NCBI GenBank assembly: GCA_023433265.1 | Contig: JAEZDR010000014.1 | Coordinates: forward strand, 1 to 5,525 | Length of the DNA: 5,525 bases | Source: Bacteroidota bacterium | Lineage (GTDB): Bacteria; Bacteroidota; Bacteroidia; Chitinophagales; Chitinophagaceae | Direction of reading: 5' to 3' | Shown here: piece after piece, positions 1 to 5,344 of the stretch | Layout of the letters: the number at the start of each line of letters is the position of its first letter | Numbering within the stretch: position 1 is the stretch's first letter | Notes under the pieces: generated by a model | Seen by the model: only the letters and a program-made list of their open reading frames with translations | What the model was told of the DNA's origin: nothing | Databases searched by the model: none | Position numbers and translations under genes: made by a program

Positions 1-134
1 TCCCAAGAGGGGGGTAACCAAACAAATGAAGCCCAAAAGCTTCGCTTTTGAACGTTTGTTGTTTCCCTATGCCTCGCAAACAAGTTTGCAGGCCGTGCAA
101 GGGATTATCTTCGGTGATCCCAAGAGGGGGGTAA

Positions 135-342
<208 letters not shown>

Positions 343-347
343 GGGTG

Positions 348-379
348 CAAAATAATGGCCTGACGGGTATTCCGCCAAA
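348..379 (-). promoter_or_regulatory. Bacteroidota-type promoter for tRNA-Ser
   Basis: On the minus strand, TTTG (379-376) is followed by 20 bases and TTATTTTG (355-348). The known Bacteroidota housekeeping consensus is TTTG, about 19-21 bases, then TAnnTTTG; the only deviation here is T for A in the second position. The predicted start is a few bases before the tRNA 5' end at 342, leaving a very short leader. Confidence 0.65.
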
Positions 380-545
380 TATTTATCCTTAGCAATAAAA
401 TCACTTCAAAAATTTCGAGACTCCCGGAATTAGATTCTTTAGGCTAACAAAGGCATTGCATTGTAACAGGGCAATATTGCGTGAGCGTTTCAAATGTGTT
501 CGATCTCAATATTCTGATGCTTAGAAACGATCCGTTACAATAAAA
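380..545. other. Non-coding intergenic stretch
   Basis: I find no convincing reading frame on either strand between the tRNA promoter and the proline dehydrogenase terminator. The only visible structure is a 10-bp palindrome GCAATATTGC (471-480), lying between widely spaced 8-bp inverted arms ATTGTAAC (460-467) and GTTACAAT (534-541). Neither can be given a function from the sequence alone. Confidence 0.6.
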
Positions 546-578
546 AAAAGTCTCACAGTTGCTACCTGTGAGACTTTT
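546..578 (-). terminator. Intrinsic terminator after proline dehydrogenase
   Basis: A perfect 13-bp inverted repeat (546-558 with 566-578, core GTCTCACAG/CTGTGAGAC) encloses a 7-base loop. Read on the minus strand it ends in a run of eight T (549-542), about 20 bases past the proline dehydrogenase stop. The plus strand also ends in five T, so it could act in both directions, but no plus-strand gene precedes it closely. Confidence 0.92.
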
Positions 579-597
579 TATATTCAGAGTATTGGTG

Positions 598-1797
598 TTA
601 TACCTTTTCGCCGTCCAGCTTTCTCCTGATTACTTCTTTCTTTAAAAGTGTAAACTCCCTGCCCGACGCTCCACCCACACTTGTGTTTTCTTGCGCCCTG
701 CGCATCAAATAAGGGATCAGATCTTTGATAGGACCGAATGGAACATACTTGCTTACAGACGCACCAGCCTTTGCAAGGTTGAAGGTAATATGATCGCTCA
801 TGCCTAATAACTGGGAAAAGTGCATATGCGGGTGATTGAGCGGCAATCCCTTCTGCTGCATCAGTTCAATTGTGTGCGAATTGCTTTCTTCATTGTGTGT
901 GGCAACAATAGCCGCAGTGTTATGGATATTGTCGATGCAGAATTGGATAGCCGCATCAAAATCCCTGTCGGTAGCTGCTTTGTCTACCTGTATCGGATCT
1001 TTATATCCCATCTGCTGTGCACGCAGGCGTTCGCGTTCCATATAGGCCCCGCGAACCAGCTTCATACCTAGGTGGAAACCATTTTCTGTTGCCAACCGCT
1101 GACTCATTTTCAGGAAGTCAAGGCGGTCGTGGCGGTAAAGCTGTACAGTATTATAAACGATAGGCCTTTCCTTGTTGTATTTCTGCATCAACTCGGTGGT
1201 GAGCCTGTCAATTGGATCTTGTATCCAGGTTTCCTCTGCATCAATAGTTACCCCCACGCCTTTTTCTGCTGCTACTGCGCAGATCCTGTCGAGACGCTTG
1301 CGGACTTTGTCGAATTCTTCCAGCTCTGCTTCATTGTCGTGTACACCGCTTCTAAGACGAGGCGACTCGTTAAGGCTAGCCAGCAGATCGAACCTGGCCA
1401 AACCAGTAAGTTTAATACTGATAAACGGAACATTTGCCTGTGTAGCGGCATGGTTTACCACTTTCACAAACGTATCGGCTGCGCGCTCAAAATTCTCCTC
1501 CCCTTCCTTGCCTTCAACACCGTAGTCCAGTATTACCTGCACGTTGAAGTTGCTAAGCATGTTGCAAACGCTTTTGGTTTCTTCAAGCGTTTCACCGCCT
1601 ACAAATTGCCTGAAAATGGTTTTACGAATAATGCCATCTATAGGCAGCCCGCTTTTCATCAGCACAGGCGTAACCCTAACACCCAGGTTTACCAACCAGT
1701 TGTGGGTCATGGTTTCAAACAACAATTTCGCTGTCTTAAGGTCTTTATCGGTTTTGTACGCAAAGGCGATTTTGGTATTGTCGAAGGATATACTCAT
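598..1797 (-). CDS. Proline dehydrogenase (monofunctional, FAD-dependent)
   Basis: Catalyses the first step of proline breakdown, oxidising L-proline to pyrroline-5-carboxylate with FAD and passing electrons to the membrane quinone pool. The 399-residue protein has the PRODH beta/alpha barrel motifs in order: SIKLTGL at 127-133, DAEETWIQD at 186-194, a YNTVQLYRHDRL segment near 215-226, MKLVRGAYMERER at 245-257, VATHNEES at 298-305, QLLGMSD at 329-335, YVPFGP at 351-356 and YLMRRAQEN at 363-371. The paired arginines R366 and R367 match those that hold the proline carboxylate in the PutA PRODH domain. There is no aldehyde dehydrogenase domain, so P5C oxidation must be encoded elsewhere. The start ATG at 1797 gives a typical N-terminus and no Shine-Dalgarno sequence is visible. 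It is a single gene with its own terminator at 546-578 and a palindromic candidate operator at 1854-1869 upstream. Confidence 0.95.
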   Translation of the reverse strand: MSISFDNTKIAFAYKTDKDLKTAKLLFETMTHNWLVNLGVRVTPVLMKSGLPIDGIIRKTIFRQFVGGETLEETKSVCNMLSNFNVQVILDYGVEGKEGEENFERAADTFVKVVNHAATQANVPFISIKLTGLARFDLLASLNESPRLRSGVHDNEAELEEFDKVRKRLDRICAVAAEKGVGVTIDAEETWIQDPIDRLTTELMQKYNKERPIVYNTVQLYRHDRLDFLKMSQRLATENGFHLGMKLVRGAYMERERLRAQQMGYKDPIQVDKAATDRDFDAAIQFCIDNIHNTAAIVATHNEESNSHTIELMQQKGLPLNHPHMHFSQLLGMSDHITFNLAKAGASVSKYVPFGPIKDLIPYLMRRAQENTSVGGASGREFTLLKKEVIRRKLDGEKV

Positions 1798-1853
1798 AAA
1801 GAATCATTAGTTATGCGAATATCGGTACAGCGTACTTATATAAAAAATGACAT

Positions 1854-1869
1854 TGGTTACATGTAACCA
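1854..1869. promoter_or_regulatory. Perfect 16-bp palindrome, candidate operator
   Basis: TGGTTACATGTAACCA is a perfect inverted repeat in the divergent region between proline dehydrogenase (start 57 bases away) and the thioesterase (start about 127 bases away). Its position nearer the proline dehydrogenase gene suggests a dimeric transcription factor site for that gene. The regulator cannot be named. Lrp/AsnC-type activators control proline dehydrogenase in some other bacteria, but this motif is not diagnostic for them. Confidence 0.5.
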
Positions 1870-1969
1870 TTATATTTATTAGCATTTTTGTCTACCGGGG
1901 CCGCCGCTAAAATGGCTTCCTCATGCCGCCTTTATAAGGCTTTCCGTTTTTCATAACATTTGAATACTC

Positions 1970-1977
1970 TTATTTTG
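1970..1977 (+). promoter_or_regulatory. Candidate -7 promoter element for the thioesterase gene
   Basis: TTATTTTG followed by CCG matches the element before tRNA-Ser in this window. A run of T at 1947-1950, 19 bases upstream, could serve as a weak -33 box, although it lacks the final G. The leader to the ATG at 1997 would be short, around 14 bases. Confidence 0.4.
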
Positions 1978-1996
1978 CCGCTAAAACAGCACATAG

Positions 1997-2401
1997 ATGG
2001 ACAGCAGGAAAGTGGAAGAAAGCCGCACAGTAATGAGTGAGATTGTTTTGCCGAACGATACCAATACGTTTGGCAACTTAATGGGCGGCAGGCTCATGTA
2101 CTGGATGGATATAGCTGCCGGCATTGCATCAACAAGGCATTGCAATGCGCCTGTGATGACGGCAAGCGTGGATAACCTTAGTTTCAAAACCCCAATAAAG
2201 CTTGGGAATATAGTTCACATAGAGGCTAAAGTAACCCGTGCCTTTAATACTTCTATGGAAGTACACCTACAGGTTTGGGGAGAGGATAGCCTGCACCAAT
2301 ACAGGTACCAGAGCAATGAAGCCTATTTTACCTTTGTTGCCCTCGACCCCAATGGCAAGCCACGCAAAGTGCCACAGGCCATACCCAGTACAGACCTGTA
2401 A
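1997..2401 (+). CDS. Acyl-CoA thioesterase (hotdog fold), apparently truncated by a stop codon
   Basis: Hydrolyses acyl-CoA to free acid and CoA in the cytoplasm; the exact chain length cannot be told. The 134-residue product has the signature of the YciA/BACH-type acyl-CoA hydrolases: PNDTN (19-23), then NLMGGRLMYWMD (27-38) with D38 in the catalytic position of the hotdog helix, followed by VMTASVDNLSF (53-63) and PIKLG (66-70). The start at 1997 gives the usual N-terminus before SRTVM. The hotdog domain itself is complete. However, the frame stays open for 39 codons after the TAA at 2399-2401, and those codons look like the tail that related proteins of about 170 residues carry. The gene may therefore be shortened by a nonsense change. 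It stands alone, convergent with msrB. Confidence 0.88.
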   Translation: MDSRKVEESRTVMSEIVLPNDTNTFGNLMGGRLMYWMDIAAGIASTRHCNAPVMTASVDNLSFKTPIKLGNIVHIEAKVTRAFNTSMEVHLQVWGEDSLHQYRYQSNEAYFTFVALDPNGKPRKVPQAIPSTDL

Positions 2402-2521
2402 CAAAAGCTTTTTGACGGCGCCTTGCGCAGAAGGCAGTTGCGTCTTATACTAGCAGGAAAGATGAAGCCAGACGATGCTAGTGAGCTAAAAGCATTATTC
2501 AGCAAAGAAGGTGGCGTTTAA
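2402..2521 (+). pseudogene. In-frame C-terminal tail of the thioesterase, cut off by TAA
   Basis: Directly after the TAA at 2399-2401 and in the same frame, 39 sense codons run to a TAA at 2519-2521. They encode QKLFDGALRRRQLRLILAGK followed by MKPDDASELKALFSKEGGV. From memory, Bacteroidota acyl-CoA thioesterases end with a segment of this kind (an acidic-Lys-x-Leu-Tyr/Phe stretch, LRRRxLRLILAG, MKPxDAxxLKALF). On that alignment the TAA occupies a position usually held by Glu, so one G-to-T change (GAA to TAA) would explain it. The end also fits a gene boundary: this second TAA interleaves with the msrB stop (2518-2520), and an intrinsic terminator folds around it. An internal ATG at 2462 exists, but independent translation is unlikely. 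Sequencing error and stop readthrough remain possible. Confidence 0.7.
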
Positions 2522-2535
2522 AGACCGCCTTTTTT
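2508..2535 (+). terminator. Candidate intrinsic terminator after the thioesterase
   Basis: In plus-strand RNA, AAGGTGG (2508-2514) pairs with CCGCCTT (2525-2531), including one G-U pair, around a loop holding TTTAAA, followed by more T up to 2535. A competing 4-bp GGCG/CGCC stem overlaps it. The loop contains the stop codon of the extended thioesterase frame and the msrB stop on the other strand. Confidence 0.5.
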
Positions 2536-3081
2536 GTTGTAATTATTTTCCTGCTCCTTTGCTTTTTCAAAGTCGAGGATAACCCCGTTGATGCAGTAAC
2601 GCAAACCCGTTGGGGGTGGCCCATCGTCAAACACGTGGCCCAGGTGGGCTTTACAGCGCCCGCACATTACCTCTGTGCGTCGCATACCGTGTGAATTATC
2701 AGGACTGTATATAATCGCGCTCTTGGCTACAGGCTCGTAGAAAGAAGGCCAGCCACAACCACTCTCAAACTTTGTATCGCTCTTAAATAGTGTATTACCG
2801 CAGGCTGCGCAATAGTAAGTGCCCACTTCTTTTGAGGTTTCGAACTTGCTGGTAAAAGGCCGTTCGGTTCCTTTTTCCCTTGCAATCCTGTATACCTCGG
2901 GCGATAATACCCGCTTCCACTCTTCGTTTGACAATACCAGCCTTGATGTATCTTTCCTGGAATAATATGAATGCTTATCGTTATCCATTACTTGTTTTGT
3001 TTTTTGTTCCTGGGCACTACAGGAAGGCGATAAAAACGCCACCAATCCCATTGCAACTGCCATAATCACTGCCTTCATCAT
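2518..3081 (-). CDS. msrB: Peptide-methionine (R)-S-oxide reductase MsrB, exported
   Basis: Reduces methionine-R-sulfoxide in oxidised proteins back to methionine. The 187-residue protein has a complete SelR/MsrB domain from about residue 50 to 172: zinc-binding pairs C91-x-x-C94 and C140-x-x-C143, the SGCGWPSF motif at 107-114, HLGHVFDDGPPPTGLRYCIN at 146-165, and the catalytic C163 in RYCIN. Residues 1-23 form a hydrophobic signal peptide ending LSPSCSAQ. C21 could be lipidated, although the lipobox is not canonical, or signal peptidase I could cut after SCSA; either way the enzyme should act in the periplasm or on the membrane surface. Two adjacent ATG codons (3081 and 3078) could start it. 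It is convergent with the thioesterase, with interleaved stop codons, and divergent from adk. No MsrA is seen nearby. Confidence 0.95.
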   Translation of the reverse strand: MMKAVIMAVAMGLVAFLSPSCSAQEQKTKQVMDNDKHSYYSRKDTSRLVLSNEEWKRVLSPEVYRIAREKGTERPFTSKFETSKEVGTYYCAACGNTLFKSDTKFESGCGWPSFYEPVAKSAIIYSPDNSHGMRRTEVMCGRCKAHLGHVFDDGPPPTGLRYCINGVILDFEKAKEQENNYNKKGGL

Positions 3082-3180
3082 ACTGAAAACTCTTACGGAT
3101 AAAGGTGGCGAAATATTACTTAATTCTAAATTAATACACTTAAATTACAACCTGTTAAGGAAACTTAAAGCCCCATGCGC

Positions 3181-3188
3181 TATATTTG
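3181..3188 (+). promoter_or_regulatory. -7 promoter element for adk
   Basis: TATATTTG fits the Bacteroidota TAnnTTTG consensus exactly and lies 25 bases before the adk ATG. No clear TTTG is seen 19-21 bases upstream, so the -33 half is weak. There is no Shine-Dalgarno sequence before the start. Confidence 0.55.
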
Positions 3189-3213
3189 CCGTTCACGCAA
3201 GGTTAGTTAGTGC

Positions 3214-3798
3214 ATGTTCAATATTGTTTTATTCGGACCTCCGGGTAGTGGAAAAGGAACGCAGAGTAGTAAACTTGTTGATAGATACCATCTTAAGCAC
3301 CTGGGAACTGGCGATTTGTTGAGAAACGAGATTGCGAAGGAAACTCCCTTAGGTATTGAGGCTAAGAAGTTTATTGACAAGGGTGAACTGGTGCCGGATG
3401 AGGTAGTAATTGGCATGATAAGTACCGCCATTGAAGAAAACCTGCATGTAAAAGGTTTTTTGTTTGATGGATTTCCCCGTACCGAAGCTCAGGCTGAGGC
3501 GCTGGACAAGCTACTGAAACTGAAGAATACTGAGATAACCGTTGTGTTGGCGTTGCAGGTATGTGAGAACGAACTGATTAAAAGATTAGTTTTAAGGGGT
3601 AAAAGCAGCGGCCGCACCGATGATGTGAATGAGGAAATCATAAAAGCTCGCATCTTAGAATACCAGAAAAAAACAGCAGTAGTAGAGGATTATTACAGGC
3701 GCTTCGACAAAGTAAAAAAGATTAAGGGTGAGGGCACTGTGGAGGACATTTTCACAGCCTTGCAAAAAGCAATTGATCAGCAAGTAACTACTGCATAA
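3214..3798 (+). CDS. adk: Adenylate kinase (short-lid type)
   Basis: Converts ATP and AMP to two ADP in the cytoplasm, balancing adenine nucleotides. The 194-residue protein shows the P-loop GPPGSGKGT at 8-16, the AMP-binding TGD at 32-34 (followed by LLR), DGFPRT at 85-90 and the lid motif GRTDD at 133-137. The lid is the short version without a zinc-binding Cys cluster, so the protein is about 20 residues shorter than the E. coli enzyme; this short form is usual in Bacteroidota. The start at 3214 places the P-loop at the normal distance from the N-terminus. The gene has its own -7 element at 3181 and is divergent from msrB and convergent with arsM, so it appears to be a single transcription unit. 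All key residues are present. Confidence 0.97.
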   Translation: MFNIVLFGPPGSGKGTQSSKLVDRYHLKHLGTGDLLRNEIAKETPLGIEAKKFIDKGELVPDEVVIGMISTAIEENLHVKGFLFDGFPRTEAQAEALDKLLKLKNTEITVVLALQVCENELIKRLVLRGKSSGRTDDVNEEIIKARILEYQKKTAVVEDYYRRFDKVKKIKGEGTVEDIFTALQKAIDQQVTTA

Positions 3799-3823
3799 TT
3801 TTTTGGAACTACAACCAATACCA

Positions 3824-3910
3824 ACCTGCCTGACCCGCTTATTCCAAGCGGGTCAATTAGTTTCACACCCCTTCCACCGAAGGTTAAGGGCGCTGGAAAA
3901 TCAGGCAGGT
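3824..3910. repeat. Nested inverted-repeat element between adk and arsM
   Basis: Perfect 10-bp terminal inverted repeats ACCTGCCTGA (3824-3833) and TCAGGCAGGT (3901-3910) enclose a perfect 10-bp hairpin TGACCCGCTT/AAGCGGGTCA (3831-3840 with 3846-3855). They also enclose a smaller CCTTC/GAAGG hairpin (3870-3874 with 3879-3883). The convergent position suggests a transcription barrier for both genes, but no strong T-run follows on either strand. The layout also resembles a small repetitive extragenic or MITE-like element. No target-site duplication is visible. Confidence 0.7.
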
Positions 3911-3924
3911 CTATTAGTGAAAAA

Positions 3925-4770
3925 TTAATTACCGCAACATCCGGGTTGGCAGCAGGCTTCCTTTTCTGCTTTTTCTGCATATACCGTGATGCTTCTGATG
4001 CTCATTCCTGACTGTTTGAACTCTTTTATTTGCTCAGCCGATAGATACTGGGTTAGTATATCGTCCGGGATGATGATGGCTTTGTCTTTCTGCACAGTAA
4101 TGTTCGTGAAGCCATTGTCTGCAATCAACTTTAGGTATTCGTCTTTCTGGATGGCACCTGCTACGCAACCTGCATACATTTCTGCAGCTTCCCGTATTTC
4201 TTTCGGTAGCTGACCCTGCAAAACAATGTCTGAAATGGAGAAGTGTCCTCCGGGCTTTAGGACCCTGTAGATCTCTTTCATCACGCCGTTTTTGTTAGGT
4301 ACGAGGTTCAACACGCAGTTGCTGACTATTACATCCGCAACACTGGCTGTAACAGGCATTTGTTCAATGTCGCCCTGCCTGATCTCAACGTTGTTAAACC
4401 CACGGTGTTCAGCATTCTGCCTTGCTTTCTCAATCATAGCAGGTGTAAAGTCTATTCCTATTACTTTACCGGTTTCGCCTGTTTCGTGGCGGGCCACGAA
4501 AGCATCGTTGCCTGCACCACTGCCGAGGTCAATCACAACATCGCCCTTTTTTATTTTGGCAAACTGCGTAGGCAGGCCACAGCCTAAACCTAAATCCGCA
4601 TCAGGATTGTAGCCCTCAAGCTGGGTATAGTCGTCGGCCATAATGTTATACACTTCTGTACTGCAGCCGCCCGACCCGCAGCAGGAACTCTGATTTGTTT
4701 CTTTGTCCTGGAGCGCTATTTCGCTGTACTTCTGTCTTACGATGTCTTTTACTTGTTCATCTGTTTTCAT
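3925..4770 (-). CDS. arsM: Arsenite S-adenosylmethionine methyltransferase ArsM
   Basis: Methylates arsenite using S-adenosylmethionine, giving methylated and finally volatile arsenicals; it is cytoplasmic. The 281-residue protein has the Rossmann SAM-binding motif VIDLGSGAGND at 79-89, the acidic strand end IGIDFTPAM at 104-112 and the post-motif LKPGGHFSISD at 171-181. The three cysteines typical of ArsM enzymes are present: C64 in GLGCGLPT, C152 in SNCVLNL and C202 in YAGCVAGA. Extra cysteines occur near the N-terminus (C30, C31, C36) and in a C-terminal tail (C273, C274, C278, C279), which may help capture or relay As(III). It follows arsR by 53 bases on the same strand, so the two are probably co-transcribed under ArsR control. 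The ATG at 4770 gives the usual N-terminal length. Confidence 0.95.
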   Translation of the reverse strand: MKTDEQVKDIVRQKYSEIALQDKETNQSSCCGSGGCSTEVYNIMADDYTQLEGYNPDADLGLGCGLPTQFAKIKKGDVVIDLGSGAGNDAFVARHETGETGKVIGIDFTPAMIEKARQNAEHRGFNNVEIRQGDIEQMPVTASVADVIVSNCVLNLVPNKNGVMKEIYRVLKPGGHFSISDIVLQGQLPKEIREAAEMYAGCVAGAIQKDEYLKLIADNGFTNITVQKDKAIIIPDDILTQYLSAEQIKEFKQSGMSIRSITVYAEKAEKEACCQPGCCGN

Positions 4771-4823
4771 GGTTGTTACTTTAATATTATCGAATTATTA
4801 CGATGATTGTTTGCAAAAAAAAG

Positions 4824-5153
4824 CTAGCAGCAGCCGCCTCCCTCTTTATAGGTATCGAACATTTGATTGAGCGCTGCCTGGGCCAATTTCCATTCTTTGG
4901 GATCGATGCAGTAGCATACTTTGGCACCATCTATATCGCCCTGTATCAGGCCAGCCGCTTTCAGCTCTTTCAGGTGCTGTGATACCGTGCTTTGCGAGAG
5001 CGGAAGTTCTTCAACAATATCCCCGCAGATGCATGCCTGCCTTTTTGCAAGCAGCATCAGGATGGCAACCCGCGCCGGGTGAGCCAGTGCCTTTGCATAT
5101 TTGGCTATCCTGTTGTCTTTTACACTGAACTCGTCTGACTTTGTTGCTCCCAT
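4824..5153 (-). CDS. arsR: ArsR/SmtB-family arsenic-responsive repressor
   Basis: A winged-helix dimeric repressor that releases DNA when it binds As(III). With the start at ATG 5153 the protein has 109 residues and begins MGATKSDEF, like many Bacteroidota homologues. A start further upstream (5213) is possible in frame but would lie upstream of the promoter at 5162-5192. The helix KALAHPARVAIL (21-32) and recognition helix SQSTVSQHLKEL (53-64) are clear. Candidate metalloid ligands are C41 and C43 (CICGD), where classic ArsR has its CxC; C80 and C82 in the wing; and C108 and C109 in the GGGCC tail. It is the first gene of an arsR-arsM unit. A partly symmetric site over its -7 box suggests autorepression. 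Sensing of another metal or thiophilic ligand cannot be excluded, but the arsM neighbour favours arsenite. Confidence 0.93.
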   Translation of the reverse strand: MGATKSDEFSVKDNRIAKYAKALAHPARVAILMLLAKRQACICGDIVEELPLSQSTVSQHLKELKAAGLIQGDIDGAKVCYCIDPKEWKLAQAALNQMFDTYKEGGGCC

Positions 5154-5157
5154 ATCT

Positions 5158-5192
5158 ATCGCAAATATACGATGACATTCGAAACCACCAAA
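5158..5192 (-). promoter_or_regulatory. arsR promoter with candidate overlapping operator
   Basis: On the minus strand, TTTG (5192-5189), a 19-base spacer and TATATTTG (5169-5162) match the Bacteroidota housekeeping promoter exactly. The -7 box lies 8 bases before the ATG at 5153, so transcription should begin only a few bases before the start codon. ATCG-N8-CGAT (5158-5173) is centred on the -7 box, with 12 of its 16 positions symmetric, and is a candidate ArsR operator. Confidence 0.7.
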
Positions 5193-5213
5193 AAATATTT
5201 TTGAGATATTCAA

Positions 5214-5344
5214 TTGGGTCTAAAGGCGTGACGGCAGCAGTTTGTTGTTGATGGATGAATTTGCCCGGTGGCGGTTTCACAGGGGAGCCGGGGACACTGT
5301 TTTAATGTATGTATCCCCCGGATGCGCCGGGAGCGCATGGAGCG
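5214..5344. other. Intergenic region with GC-rich hairpins
   Basis: No convincing reading frame is seen between the membrane protein stop and the arsR promoter. Two hairpins stand out: CCGGGG (5288-5293) with CCCCGG (5316-5321), whose flanking bases partly pair, and ATGCGC/GCGCAT (5322-5327 with 5333-5338). They follow the membrane protein gene on the minus strand and may end its transcript, but no T-run follows. Confidence 0.45.

Noticed and set aside
460..541. ATTGTAAC/GTTACAAT inverted repeat with an inner GCAATATTGC palindrome
   Set aside because: The arms are only 8 bp and 66 bases apart in AT-rich DNA, so chance is a sufficient explanation.
1072..1866. 264-codon plus-strand open frame
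   Set aside because: It lies antisense to proline dehydrogenase, whose motifs are unambiguous, and its translation shows no recognisable domain.
2238..2453. 71-codon plus-strand frame overlapping the thioesterase
   Set aside because: It is a shifted frame within a well-recognised gene and its tail, with no domain signal.
4782..4800. AT-rich TAATA/TATTA symmetry between arsR and arsM as an operator
   Set aside because: Checking base by base, only a central TCGA is truly symmetric; the rest does not pair about any single centre.
5154..5213. Upstream ATG extending ArsR by 20 residues
   Set aside because: The extension spans the promoter elements, and the protein starting at 5153 has the family's usual N-terminus.
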